Counted from the stretch's first letter, positions 19,305 to 29,535 are shown. The stretch is DNA of 64,000 nucleotides from Strigamia acuminata (GCA_949358305.1 OX442314.1:56429369-56493368), one strand, 5' to 3'. Notes: generated by a model not told the origin, from the letters alone. Numbers and translations are program-made.

Positions 19305-22196
19305 ATGGCGACGCCAATGCAAATTGTAAAACGACAGCGAGGTCGACCAAGCACTCAGAAACGAGCAGCGACGGTTTTGCCGGCTCTCGAGCCTGAAATG
19401 CTTATGAAGAAAATTATTTCCGAGGAAATAACACCAGTTCCAGATCCGAAACAACTTAAGGATGCTGAAAATGAAGTTGCTAGAGCATTAAGCGCTTCAA
19501 GTGCGAGTTCTAACGACCAAGAACTCCCGCCACTTCCACTGGAGAAAGTGGAAAATACGTTACGTGAAATGGAAAGTGAATCGTCTCACGAATCACCTCC
19601 TCGCATGACCATGCTGGATGCTTTGAGAAATCAAGCACGCCAGGATGGCGCCCAAATAACGGACGACATGACGGTGGAAGAGATTCATCGCGCCATGATA
19701 CGACTTCACACTGACCGAGCCGTTTCAAATTTAAAATTTGAAATGGAACGGAAAGAAGCAGAGCTTCAACAACAAAAAGCTGAGGTTGAGCTTCAACACA
19801 TGGAACTCAATCGACAAAATGAAGAATTTCTAGCCCAAAAAGCTAGAGAATACCGATTAAAAGGTGAAGTGGAAGATCTTTCTAAAATGAACGCTAGAAA
19901 TGAACTTTCAATTCGCTCACACCAAGAGGCGCGAAGACAGCTCGAGCTTACCAAAAGTAAACTGGAGCAGAAAAATAAAGAACTGATTGATTTGGCAGAC
20001 CACTACCAACGCAATCATAATCAACTAGTGAGATATGCTGCTGAATTAGACACACGTGCTAAAACACAGCGTACTCGCGAAAGCAAAATAGCTAAGCGCG
20101 AAGACGAGATTTTCCACTCTCTGGATCAACCCAGTACGAGCGGACAAGTCAAGTCTAGCGGCCCTGCTAAGCGATTACAAGAAGAATCGCAAAATCAAAT
20201 AAATGAGAATGAAATTCTCCGAGCTGATTTGTTGCGCGCTCAAGAGGAGCTTGCAGAAATGAAAGATCATTTGCAAGCAAGGAATTATACTGACCAATTG
20301 GTACAACCAGAAATGGCTGCGCCAACTGTCCCTATTTTGACTCCCGAAACAATAACAATTTCCGTTGTTTCAGAGTTAAGTAGCCAATCTGGATTATCGA
20401 GTGATGACGACCAACGTTCGCGTCGCCGCCATCGCTCAAAAAGAAAACGTCCTTCAGATTCCGAGGAAAGGAGAGCTGATCGCAATCCACTTCCTGGTAA
20501 TCGAAATCCTATTTTTCACAACAGTGACCGACTGTTGGGGATGGTAGACGATCGAAATAGGCGGCATGAAACTGGTATTCATGTTACTCGAACGATACCA
20601 CTGGCTCAACAGCAAGACTCGTCGAAAAGAAGTCGACGAGACACGAATCCAGCACGCGAACCACCCGACGGACATGAAAGCCCACCAGGTGGGGGACAGT
20701 ATCGGAGAAATCCACCAGATGGAGGAAATCCAGATGGACATGGAGATGGACCACCTGGAGGTGGACGTCGACCGCCAGACGATGACGGCGACCCACCCGA
20801 CCCACCTGAAACACCACATTTTAACACGCCTTCAAATTCACAATCTGATTCAAGGTCGGATTCTGATGTGAATGCGCAACAAGAACGCGATAATCGACAT
20901 CGATCTCATCGACGTCGACATCGAGGCCATTCTTCTCGGCGTAATACACATTATTACACCGCTGAAGAAATTGATCGATTATTAGCTGATCGTCGATCTT
21001 CCGATCGATCTGACGCTACTGCCGATAATGCTGACATTGCATTACGACAAAAAATTGCACAATACACTGCCAACAACTGGACTCACGATCTAGTTGATGA
21101 AAGAACTATTAGATGGGATCACATCAAACCCGCTTTATTCGATGGAGAATGGGAAGCTGGATCCACTCTTTTAGATGAAGTTTTACGAATTTCAAGGTTG
21201 AATGGCATTGCATGTCACACTGCTTTGAAAAGAGTAGTACCTAAAGCTCTTATAGATCGAGCTGAGAAATGGTTTTATTCTAAACAATTTCAAAATTGGA
21301 ACCACTTTGTAGAAGAATTCATGACTGAGTATGGAGAGTCAAGTGAAGACTTATTACAAATGTGGGATAATCTTTCTCAAAATAAAGGCGAAAGTCTTCG
21401 CTCTTATTTAAGAAGGACTGAGGATTTATTGGTCACTCTCCCTTATACGATGGGAGATGCAGCCATTGATCGTCAATTCCGACGTGGATTGACAGATTAT
21501 TCAAAAAATGTTCTACTTTCAGTACGAGCACCTTATCCGGGTGGTTTCGCTGAATTAGCCAAATTTATGCGAGCCAATCAGATAAGGATTGATGAAAATT
21601 ATAAAGCTTATCTACCAGCTGATGAAAAAGTTGCGTACGCTAAGCGACAGCAACGGAGAAAGGAGTTGGCAAAAGACACACGTTTTGCTAACACCCCTCT
21701 TTTGCAACCCCCAAAACGAGGAGATTTTTTGGCAGAGACTGCTAAGGAATCTAAAAAGGGATCGGATGGGAAAAATCCACATCCAACCCCTAAAGCTCAC
21801 TTAGCTGAAGTGACAGAAATGGAAACTGTTTCTGAACCAGAGAAATCTGACTCGGAACCAGAAAGCGAGGCTGCAGCTGCTTTATTAGCCCGTAATAACG
21901 CAGTAGCTCGAAAATTTGGACCAAAGATGGCGCCTAAAAACGTTACTTTTGGTTCACCAAAGACAGACGCGCTCAGTAGACCGAAGTCGCCGACCCCTAA
22001 AAAGGACGAAGCCAAACGTTCAAGTTCGCCTTCGCCAAAAGTCGCGAAATCGCCTGCTACTGACCCGTGTAATATTTGTAAAAAATTAGGACATTGGGCT
22101 AAAGAATGTCCTGACAGAAAATCGAGCAAAGACAAGATTTTGGAAGAGTTCGAAAAATCGATGAAATCAATCGGCGAACTTCTAAAAAACTTGTAA
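19305..22196 (+). CDS. gag: Element 1 gag polyprotein (963 aa)
   Basis: Structural protein that would form the particle and package RNA. Start is CAAAATGG. The N-terminal third is basic, then a long Glu/Gln/Lys-rich coiled coil (about residues 135-265). A low-complexity region rich in Arg/Ser and then Pro/Gly/Asp/His follows (about 355-560). The conserved capsid-like domain is at about 575-740 (TIRWDHIKPALFDGEW, WNHFVEEFMTEYGE, LRSYLRRTEDLL). A single zinc knuckle, C-x2-C-x4-H-x4-C (CNICKKLGHWAKEC), is at about 922-935. This is much longer than usual Ty3/Gypsy gag because of the coiled-coil and RS/Pro-rich insertions. The stop overlaps the open pol frame by about 80 nt. Confidence 0.9.
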   Translation: MATPMQIVKRQRGRPSTQKRAATVLPALEPEMLMKKIISEEITPVPDPKQLKDAENEVARALSASSASSNDQELPPLPLEKVENTLREMESESSHESPPRMTMLDALRNQARQDGAQITDDMTVEEIHRAMIRLHTDRAVSNLKFEMERKEAELQQQKAEVELQHMELNRQNEEFLAQKAREYRLKGEVEDLSKMNARNELSIRSHQEARRQLELTKSKLEQKNKELIDLADHYQRNHNQLVRYAAELDTRAKTQRTRESKIAKREDEIFHSLDQPSTSGQVKSSGPAKRLQEESQNQINENEILRADLLRAQEELAEMKDHLQARNYTDQLVQPEMAAPTVPILTPETITISVVSELSSQSGLSSDDDQRSRRRHRSKRKRPSDSEERRADRNPLPGNRNPIFHNSDRLLGMVDDRNRRHETGIHVTRTIPLAQQQDSSKRSRRDTNPAREPPDGHESPPGGGQYRRNPPDGGNPDGHGDGPPGGGRRPPDDDGDPPDPPETPHFNTPSNSQSDSRSDSDVNAQQERDNRHRSHRRRHRGHSSRRNTHYYTAEEIDRLLADRRSSDRSDATADNADIALRQKIAQYTANNWTHDLVDERTIRWDHIKPALFDGEWEAGSTLLDEVLRISRLNGIACHTALKRVVPKALIDRAEKWFYSKQFQNWNHFVEEFMTEYGESSEDLLQMWDNLSQNKGESLRSYLRRTEDLLVTLPYTMGDAAIDRQFRRGLTDYSKNVLLSVRAPYPGGFAELAKFMRANQIRIDENYKAYLPADEKVAYAKRQQRRKELAKDTRFANTPLLQPPKRGDFLAETAKESKKGSDGKNPHPTPKAHLAEVTEMETVSEPEKSDSEPESEAAAALLARNNAVARKFGPKMAPKNVTFGSPKTDALSRPKSPTPKKDEAKRSSSPSPKVAKSPATDPCNICKKLGHWAKECPDRKSSKDKILEEFEKSMKSIGELLKNL

Positions 22197-25100
22197 GCGC
22201 GCATCCAGACGGTCTAGTGGATGCGACGCCTACCGCCTCGGAAAACGAACTAACACCATCTCAAATTTTAGATGAATTTTTAAATAAACAGATTAAATTA
22301 GAATTAGAAAATAATTTAATATTTCCAAAAATTGATGTTTCCAGTTTAAGGCTTGTACTGCAAAATGAAAACATCACTGAAGAATTTTTTAAAGAAAAAG
22401 TTCAACAATTAAAAGTTAATTGGGAATCTAAAATAAAAGATGCTGTTACTTTACTAGATGAAAAAGCTAGGCCAACACCTGAAATTGTTGAAAGGTCAGA
22501 TAAAATTGATTTACCTGGTCTTGACGATTGCATTAAAAAATTGATGGCTACAACGTTAGTCACTAATGATTTATTGGACGAATTACCATTGGATCCGCCG
22601 ATAGAAATTAAACCACCGCGACGTTTTAAATGCAAGTACGCGGACATACCAAACAGCAATGATTTGCCGACGATTCGATTGCAGACGGCAAACGGTATGA
22701 TAACAGGGATGTTAGACTCTGGAGCTAATCGAAGCTTCATGGCCTACTCCATAGTAATTTCACTGAAACTGGAAGATGAAATTCGACCAATTGGACCGGA
22801 TGTGAGAGTTACGACTGCTTCCGAAGATGTAGTCCCTGAAGGAACTCTCCTACTTTCTTTTGCGTGGACTCACGGGATGTTAAGTCATCCATTCATAATT
22901 TTAAGAAATAAATATCCTATTGTTTTATTAGGATGTGATTTTATGAATCGACTCAACATACAACCAAATCCTAAGACAATGTCTTGGAATTTTGTCAAGT
23001 CTTTGAAAGAAGATTTACCTTTTGTTCCTCAAGCGATTCTTGATCGTTATCAAGAGTTTCTTGATCCACCCGAAGAAATCATGAAACGCGACTTTATTAA
23101 AGCAAATCACATGAAAGCTGGTTCCGCCACTGCATGTCAAGCTAAAGTTGCCGATGAAGAAAATATAGTACAAAGACTTGTTAGCGACGCTAATTTGTCG
23201 ATGGAAAATAATTTAATGCTTGAAAGAGTATTAAAGAAACATGAAAAGATTTTATCACGCCGACCAGGTAGAACACACCTCGTTAGGCATGAAATTAAAC
23301 TGGACACTAAAGTTCCAATTAGAGTTCCGTTTAAAAGCGTAAATCCACAGAAACGTGAAATTATCCGTCAAATCTGTCAAGACATGTTGGATAATGGATA
23401 CGTTGAACAAGCCACTGGAGACTATGGAATGCGAATAGTTCTAGTGATGCGTCCGGATTGTGATCCGAGACTCTGCATTGATTTTAGACCACTCAATGCG
23501 CATACATTATACGATCCTCCTCAAATGCCGAGCATTGAGGAAATCTTGCGAGAACTCGGAAGATTTGAATGGGTCACAACGATAGATTTGTCAAAAGGCT
23601 ATTGGCAAATAGAGGTTCATCCGAATGACCGTGCTAAAACTGCGTTTTGGAGCCCTTTGGGTCGACTTCAATTTCGAGTCATGCCCTTTGGTCTCGTAAA
23701 TGCGCCGTCAACTTTCCAAAAGTTGATAGAAAAAATTTTGGGGGACGCCTATCGAAAATTCGCATGGGCATACCTCGATGATATAATTATTATATCAAAA
23801 AATTTTGAAGAACACATGATTCATCTGGAAGAAATCCTGAGTAAACTTGAAAATGCAAATCTTCATGTTCATCCAGAAAAATCAAAATTTGGCAGAAAGG
23901 AATTAACTTTTCTTGGTTACAAGTTAAGTGTTCAAGGAGTTAGTGTCGACCCTAAAAAAGTCGCAGCTATTAAAGAAATGCCAGCTCCTTCGAATTTGAA
24001 AGAGTTGCAAAGATTTTTGGGAATGGTGAACTTTTTTCACCGATTACTTAAAAATCTTGCAGTAATGACAGAACCTCTGCGTCCTTTACTCAAAAAGGAT
24101 GTGGAATTTATTTGGTCAGAAATTCATCAAGAAGCTTTTAATCAAATAAAAGATGCTTTAACAAATGCAGAAACAATGGCCATGCCTGATTTGACAGAAC
24201 CATTTATTGTGCATACCGACGCCAGCAGAAAAGGACTTGGCGCCGCGCTTATGCAAATGAGGGAAATCGATGATCAAAATATAGAAGTGCCTTGTGTTTA
24301 TGCCAGCAGAAGTTTGCAACCTGCTGAGATAAATTACAGCGCCACAGAATTGGAGTGCCTAGCGGTAATCTGGGCATTACGTAAATTTCGACATTACTTG
24401 GAATTTACAACATTCATAGTAAGGACTGACCATCAAGCACTAAAATGGTTGATGCAGTTAGACGAACCTGCCGGAAGGTTAGCACGTTGGCAAATGGAGC
24501 TAATGCGCTACTCTTTCGAAATACAATATATTAAAGGTCCACTAAATGTTTTAGCGGATGCTTTATCCAGATCACCGATTGATAAACCGGAAAATCCTGA
24601 AGATGATGGAGATAATGATGAATTATTATCTTACTGTCCATCACCACAACGAAATTGGAAAATGGGAAAATTTCATGAGCTTCCTGTCTCCACGCTGGAG
24701 GAAAAGGAAGATCACGAATTCGTCAACTATTGGACTAAAATCTATGACCCCTCTGAGGAATCAGATGACGTCATAAGAGCGCAAATTTCAAGGAAATTCC
24801 AAGTTCCTTCGTCAAATGTTTTAATAAAAGCATTTGTCGCCAAAATTGTAGAGCGTCTTGATTGTGAACCTCCCACAAGGGAAGACATAATCAAGGCCCA
24901 AAAAGAAGATAAAGTTTGCCAATTGATGCGTAATTTTTTAAATTGTAATCAATTTCCGCCTGACGTCACAACGCGACTCCAGAGGAAACAATATAGAAAA
25001 CACGCAACCACCTTCTTAATTGAAGATGACTTATTAATGCAATTTCATCCCACAATGTCTGATGAATTGGGGGAGGATGGGAGAGCACTCAAAGTTTTTG

Positions 25101-26665
25101 TACCTCAGACATTGAAGTATAAAATTATTTGGCTAATGCATGGCCACCCACTTTCTGGCCACCCAGGAATTGCAAGGACTCTTTATCGAGCACGCCGAAT
25201 TTATACCTGGAAAGGCATGAAATCGGACATTACGAGATTCATTCGACATTGTGAGCGTTGCCAAGCTTGCAAGCCTCGAACGAAAGGACAAATTGAAGCA
25301 GCGCAAATGGGTCCTTACAGCCCATTTGACTGCCTAAGTGTTGATTTGACCGGCCCGAAACCTCGGACGCGCAAAAACAACACACATATTTTAGTCATAC
25401 TTGACGTGGCAACTCATTGGCCAGAATTATATCCAATGTGTAACCCCACTGCTGGAAAAGTAGCAAATTGTATTTATCACCTTTCCATGAGCATGGGATT
25501 CCCTCGTAAAATTATTTCTGACAACGGCCCGCAATTTCGTGCCCAAGTCTTTAAAAAATTTTGTGAAAAGTTCAAGATGGTTCCAACACCAACTTCAACG
25601 TATCACCCACAAGCTAACCCGGTTGAAAGGGTTAACCGTGACATCAAATATTTGGTTGCAATTTATTCATCTATTCATTCCAAATGGGACGAATATTTGC
25701 GTGAATTTGCATTTAGTTTGAGAACTACGGTGACGAGAGGAAGAGACTTCTCTCCCGCATTTCTTAACTTTTTTCGCGAACTCAGAGTACCTTGGGATCC
25801 AAGAATACCTGAAGGAATTTTGGTCGTAGATCCAAAAAACCCACATTTATACGTGCAAAAATTAGAAGCCGTTATCGCCGAAACATATCAGCACATGATG
25901 TCACACGTGTTAGATTTGCGTAGACGAGTAAATCTTAAGAAAGAAGGTGAGAAGTTCTCCAATTTTAAATTAAACGATTTAGTTTGGAGAGATTCTCATG
26001 TTTTGTCGAGCGCTGCCCGCGGCATTGCAGCTGGCATCGCTGATAAAAGAACAGGACCATATGTAATAACCAAAGTATTACAGGGAGGATCCGTAGAATT
26101 GAGAAAGCTAGAAAATAACGAAATATTTCCAGCTGTCCATTCGTCTGAATTAACTCCGTATTTCCCGAGTTTCGATCAGGAAGTATGGTTAGAAGGCGAA
26201 GAAGTCGGTCAAAAGACCGAAAATATAATTAATACGTTAGATGACGATGAATTAAAGAAAATACCTGTCGATAATTCATCCAAACCACAAATGGAGTCAG
26301 ACCTCGTGAATAACGACGTTGAACTTCGTGACAGTTTCAAAAAGCTTGAAATTGCTAAAAAATTAAATAAAAAGGTGTTTTTAGAAAAGAAACAAAAAAC
26401 ATCTGAAATAAAAGACTCATCTGACTCAGTCTCCGATGACAATGAAGACGGCGATTTAAATACAATAAATCCCTCGCCGACAAAGAGATATAATCTTCGG
26501 ACTCGTAAACCGAGAGGAAAAAACAACATGTGTCTTCTCCCCTCGATAACCTCGAGATCCAGGGATCAGCCTTATGACGTCAGGAGCAATTCCTCGAGCC
26601 CTAAGGTAACCAATCAACCAATGAGATTGGATGACGTCGCTAACAGCGACGTTACCCAAACGTAA
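22115..26665 (+). CDS. pol: Element 1 pol polyprotein (protease-RT-RNase H-integrase)
   Basis: The frame is open from 22115 with no ATG near its start. It is entered by -1 frameshift from gag; the GTG at 22217 is not a likely start. Positions counted from 22217: protease LDSGANRS (Asp about 167); RT with YLDD (about 519-522); RNase H TDAS (Asp about 668) and TDHQAL. The integrase has the zinc domain H..H..C-x2-C (HGHPLSGHPG...CERCQACK, from about 975) and catalytic D1063, D1102, E1137 (LDVATHW, SDNGPQF, NPVER), followed by a GPY module (TGPYVI, about 1280). The last 150 residues are charged. All catalytic residues are present; the product should copy RNA to cDNA and integrate it. Confidence 0.95.
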   Translation, partial: QKIEQRQDFGRVRKIDEINRRTSKKLVSAHPDGLVDATPTASENELTPSQILDEFLNKQIKLELENNLIFPKIDVSSLRLVLQNENITEEFFKEKVQQLKVNWESKIKDAVTLLDEKARPTPEIVERSDKIDLPGLDDCIKKLMATTLVTNDLLDELPLDPPIEIKPPRRFKCKYADIPNSNDLPTIRLQTANGMITGMLDSGANRSFMAYSIVISLKLEDEIRPIGPDVRVTTASEDVVPEGTLLLSFAWTHGMLSHPFIILRNKYPIVLLGCDFMNRLNIQPNPKTMSWNFVKSLKEDLPFVPQAILDRYQEFLDPPEEIMKRDFIKANHMKAGSATACQAKVADEENIVQRLVSDANLSMENNLMLERVLKKHEKILSRRPGRTHLVRHEIKLDTKVPIRVPFKSVNPQKREIIRQICQDMLDNGYVEQATGDYGMRIVLVMRPDCDPRLCIDFRPLNAHTLYDPPQMPSIEEILRELGRFEWVTTIDLSKGYWQIEVHPNDRAKTAFWSPLGRLQFRVMPFGLVNAPSTFQKLIEKILGDAYRKFAWAYLDDIIIISKNFEEHMIHLEEILSKLENANLHVHPEKSKFGRKELTFLGYKLSVQGVSVDPKKVAAIKEMPAPSNLKELQRFLGMVNFFHRLLKNLAVMTEPLRPLLKKDVEFIWSEIHQEAFNQIKDALTNAETMAMPDLTEPFIVHTDASRKGLGAALMQMREIDDQNIEVPCVYASRSLQPAEINYSATELECLAVIWALRKFRHYLEFTTFIVRTDHQALKWLMQLDEPAGRLARWQMELMRYSFEIQYIKGPLNVLADALSRSPIDKPENPEDDGDNDELLSYCPSPQRNWKMGKFHELPVSTLEEKEDHEFVNYWTKIYDPSEESDDVIRAQISRKFQVPSSNVLIKAFVAKIVERLDCEPPTREDIIKAQKEDKVCQLMRNFLNCNQFPPDVTTRLQRKQYRKHATTFLIEDDLLMQFHPTMSDELGEDGRALKVFVPQTLKYKIIWLMHGHPLSGHPGIARTLYRARRIYTWKGMKSDITRFIRHCERCQACKPRTKGQIEAAQMGPYSPFDCLSVDLTGPKPRTRKNNTHILVILDVATHWPELYPMCNPTAGKVANCIYHLSMSMGFPRKIISDNGPQFRAQVFKKFCEKFKMVPTPTSTYHPQANPVERVNRDIKYLVAIYSSIHSKWDEYLREFAFSLRTTVTRGRDFSPAFLNFFRELRVPWDPRIPEGILVVDPKNPHLYVQKLEAVIAETYQHMMSHVLDLRRRVNLKKEGEKFSNFKLNDLVWRDSHVLSSAARGIAAGIADKRTGPYVITKVLQGGSVELRKLENNEIFPAVHSSELTPYFPSFDQEVWLEGEEVGQKTENIINTLDDDELKKIPVDNSSKPQMESDLVNNDVELRDSFKKLEIAKKLNKKVFLEKKQKTSEIKDSSDSVSDDNEDGDLNTINPSPTKRYNLRTRKPRGKNNMCLLPSITSRSRDQPYDVRSNSSSPKVTNQPMRLDDVANSDVTQT
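22184..22229 (+). promoter_or_regulatory. -1 ribosomal frameshift signal, gag to pol (element 1)
   Basis: Slippery heptamer A AAA AAC at 22184-22190, in register with gag codons. The spacer is TTGTAA (22191-22196, including the gag stop). Then comes a stem: GCG plus CGCATCCA (22197-22207) pairs with TGGATGCG (22218-22225) and CGC (22227-22229) with one bulged A. A shift of -1 enters the pol frame, which is open from 22115. The same arrangement with different stem bases is in element 2. Confidence 0.85.
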
Positions 26666-26788
26666 CTTCCGGTATTTGAACTAATCACTTCGCGTCTGAG
26701 TTCACTTCGATCTCACACGTGTGCTAAGTGCTCATCTCCGAAAAACCAAAAGCGAAACAACTGGATAAATTCTCCCGAATCTTCAATT

Positions 26789-26865
26789 GTAAGTAGTTTT
26801 TTCTTTGGAATTTTCCAAAGAAAAACTAATAAATTAATTTTCGTTTTTCTTTCCATTTGGATTAG
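26789..26865 (+). promoter_or_regulatory. Candidate 77-nt intron just before ORF3 (element 1)
   Basis: Donor GTAAGT at 26789-26794, branch-like CTAAT at 26826-26830, pyrimidine-rich tract, acceptor TTGGATTAG ending at 26865. ORF3's ATG is 8 nt further on. Inside, TTTTTCTTTGGAA and TTCCAAAGAAAAA form a hairpin that would bring the donor close to the branch site. Element 2 has a donor and an acceptor in the same relative places. Confidence 0.5.
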
Positions 26866-26873
26866 TCGTTCAA

Positions 26874-29360
26874 ATGGAAGGAGAGGAACCGAAAGAAGGA
26901 AGCGAAGCCGGCGCCAACAGCCTCGAATTAGAAACAAATTCGACGCTGCTTGGTTCCGCAAATACTTCGAATACATCCGTGGATGTCACCGAAGAGTCCG
27001 CCGAAGCGTCCGCCGAAGCTCAAGCCGCTCTGGCCGACGCTGCTGCCCGTTTGCCAGTCGCGCCGCCCCGACCACAACTTCGAGGAGGCCTATTCGCCGA
27101 TCCAAACGGCGAAACTCGTGCACAGAGACACGACCGGATCATCCAGCTTCGGGAGACGCATCTCGAACTGCACCCCGATGTTCCAACAGCTCCTGGTGTC
27201 TGGCGACATGCATTGCCGCCAGAAATCATAAAGTCTAAAGGACGACTGACGTTTTGGGCGGCCCGACACAAGTTCTCCAAGGCCTTAAACAAGCGATGGG
27301 GAACGAAGTTTCGGATCGCCTATTTAATCGATGGATTCGGTCATCGCGACGCCCTCGAGTGGGCAATGAAGCGCGATACCTTCGGACCACTGCGAAACGT
27401 GTTGCTTGACTTCGCCTTCACAGTGATCAATCAAGAAACGCGAGACCATCGCCGTTACTTCAACGCTCCTGCGTGGGAGCGTCGACAGATTCTAGAGGAC
27501 ATTTTCCAACGCTTGGACCAAACCAAAGCCGAGGTTGTGCGCCTCTACCACGAATCTTTCCGTGTAACAACGGACGGAAAGAAACGTTGGGTGCCGACAT
27601 GCCAGTCGGAAATGCATCAACTAGCCATGGGCGGATGTTTCCATGCTGATTTTGTGCCAAACCCGTATCCAGAGCCTGAGCCCCGGGTACAGGTCGCTTT
27701 CACCATCCACGTGGTGCCACCGCGCTCCACGTCGAGGTCACGATCATCGAGGTCGCCCTACAGTGGCCGTCGCTCCTCCCCAACACAGTCGTCGGGGGAA
27801 GGCGCCATTGGAGGGTTACCTCCACTCCAGAAGGCTCGTCATCGCTCGCATCACCGACGCGAGTCGACGCCGCCAAAAAGACATTCGAAGTCCGTGTCGA
27901 GACCCGCATCCCGAAGCCGACCTCGAGTGCAATCGCGCCAATCTTCCACGAGGAGTTCACTCTCGTCGCGCGAAGAAAGATCCAACGCTTCTCAGCTTAG
28001 CGCTTCCACCTCCTCCTGCCAGATTGACTGGTCGGATGAGATAGCGAAGGAAGATCGTCGCATCGCCGCATTGCAAGCCGGTCAGGGAGACGTCACAACC
28101 TCTTTACCGTTCGCTTGCCGTCCAGTCACCAGCGACATGCGACCAGACCCATCGGTGCCCGTGCCACACGTGACATCGGTCATCCGTTTTGAGGGATACG
28201 TCTCTCAAGAACCATTTCCCGCACAGGAGTGCGCTGATCTCTGGAGGCGATTCTCATCGTTTCCCGAGACAGCCCAAACGATGTACCTCGCGCATCTGGA
28301 CGAATACCAACTCGCTCAGATCCGCGAAGGAGAGAAGGAATGGCAATGGCTTGCCCGAGAGCTTGCGTCGTGCAAGTCCGACAAGCAACTGCAACGGACG
28401 CTGCAGAAAATGAACAGGAAATTGTCGGAGGGACTGCTTCGAATCCTGTTCCAAGGAGTCTTTCCCGACCCACAGATTGCTCTGGCGGCCGCCACTCGAT
28501 TGTGGACCGTGCCGTTAGGGCTTCCACGAGCCTTGCTGGACGATTGGGAGTCAGTTCGCCCCGATCCTCCAACGATGCTCGCCGAATTGACGCAACAAGC
28601 CGAGGCGACTGGCGAAACTCCGGCTGGATCCGCCATTCGACTACGGCAGGAATGGGCTGCGCTGAAGCAGCGACGCGCAGCAGAACGAGCTACCGCCCGT
28701 CCCGCTGGCGCACCACCGTCATCCGCAGCTCCACTCCACGCTGCCATCACGGCAACGTCGAGTGTTTCCCGTGCAACCGAGGCACCGAGTTGCAACATCT
28801 CGTCTCCGATGGAATGGCTCGACAGCGACGATCGCGAGTTCGTCGTGCCTGTGGCCTGCGGTGCCAGACCAAAGACGCGCACCCCGGCTTTGCGCAGATC
28901 CAGATCCCTCTCGATCTGCAAAAAGTCGCCGCCACCGCCGCCTCCTCCAAAGGATTCGCCGCCAAGAGATAGGGGATCGAGTATGGCCACCCACCTCACC
29001 GCCTATCAACGTTTGCGCTCATTATACGCCTTTTGCTACATAACGAGCGCGACGAAAACGATTCTCCAGAACAGCGAGGATTTATGCAACCGAGTCCTCG
29101 CGTGGCTGGAAAACCACATCAAGGAACAGCAGCCGTGGATCCTGCATCAACGCCTGGTGTTCGCTCGAATTACGCCTCAAGACCCGCAGGAGTATTTCGA
29201 GATGGGTTTTGGACGAAGGGATGGTGTGGACCGCATCAAGCAAGTGTGGCTCCACATCAACCCTGGCTTCCGGTCAGGACCAAACGCCGGCCGACCTTTG
29301 TGCACCGTCACAGAGCACAAAGATCCCAACGATCATTCAACGGACATGCTGCCTAAATAA
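26874..29360 (+). CDS. Element 1 ORF3, 828-aa protein of unknown function
   Basis: Occupies the position where errantiviruses have env, but shows no signal peptide, membrane segment or fusion-like stretch. The N-terminus is acidic/Ala-rich (1-60). A helical, Trp/Arg-rich region follows (about 100-265: FWAARHKFSKALNKRWG, SEMHQLAMGGCFH). An Arg/Ser-Pro region spans about 285-380. A second helical domain covers about 440-610 (ILFQGVFPDPQIALAAATRL, DPPTMLAELTQQAEATGETP). The well-conserved C-terminus is RVLAWLENHIKEQQPWILHQ, DPQEYFEMGFG, WLHINPGF. ORF3 of element 2 aligns along its whole length. By eye the DNA is much richer in G+C than gag and pol of the same element. ATG context CAAATGG is good. 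Role unknown; RNA or gag partner is only a guess. Confidence 0.8.
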   Translation: MEGEEPKEGSEAGANSLELETNSTLLGSANTSNTSVDVTEESAEASAEAQAALADAAARLPVAPPRPQLRGGLFADPNGETRAQRHDRIIQLRETHLELHPDVPTAPGVWRHALPPEIIKSKGRLTFWAARHKFSKALNKRWGTKFRIAYLIDGFGHRDALEWAMKRDTFGPLRNVLLDFAFTVINQETRDHRRYFNAPAWERRQILEDIFQRLDQTKAEVVRLYHESFRVTTDGKKRWVPTCQSEMHQLAMGGCFHADFVPNPYPEPEPRVQVAFTIHVVPPRSTSRSRSSRSPYSGRRSSPTQSSGEGAIGGLPPLQKARHRSHHRRESTPPKRHSKSVSRPASRSRPRVQSRQSSTRSSLSSREERSNASQLSASTSSCQIDWSDEIAKEDRRIAALQAGQGDVTTSLPFACRPVTSDMRPDPSVPVPHVTSVIRFEGYVSQEPFPAQECADLWRRFSSFPETAQTMYLAHLDEYQLAQIREGEKEWQWLARELASCKSDKQLQRTLQKMNRKLSEGLLRILFQGVFPDPQIALAAATRLWTVPLGLPRALLDDWESVRPDPPTMLAELTQQAEATGETPAGSAIRLRQEWAALKQRRAAERATARPAGAPPSSAAPLHAAITATSSVSRATEAPSCNISSPMEWLDSDDREFVVPVACGARPKTRTPALRRSRSLSICKKSPPPPPPPKDSPPRDRGSSMATHLTAYQRLRSLYAFCYITSATKTILQNSEDLCNRVLAWLENHIKEQQPWILHQRLVFARITPQDPQEYFEMGFGRRDGVDRIKQVWLHINPGFRSGPNAGRPLCTVTEHKDPNDHSTDMLPK

Positions 29361-29521
29361 TTAGGGAACATGCCCATTCATTAAAAAATAATTCCTTTTT
29401 TATTTTTTATATTGTAATAAAAAAGAATAAATATATATCCTGTTCCATTTTACTTTGAAACCTTGTGTATTTATTCATATACTTACCTGTCTCTTTTTGG
29501 AAAAGAATAAGATTCTTTCTT

Positions 29522-29535
29522 AAAAGGGGGGGAAG
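29522..29535 (+). promoter_or_regulatory. Polypurine tract, element 1
   Basis: AAAAGGGGGGGAAG directly abuts the 3' LTR and would prime plus-strand DNA synthesis. Confidence 0.85.

Noticed and set aside
22217-22219. GTG as start codon of element 1 pol
   Set aside because: The element is eukaryotic, the frame is open further upstream to 22115, and an A AAA AAC frameshift signal explains pol expression without a start codon.
27020-29009. Long antisense open frames under ORF3 (for example 28316-28999 minus)
   Set aside because: They lie in G+C-rich coding DNA where antisense frames stay open by chance; no homology or own signals.
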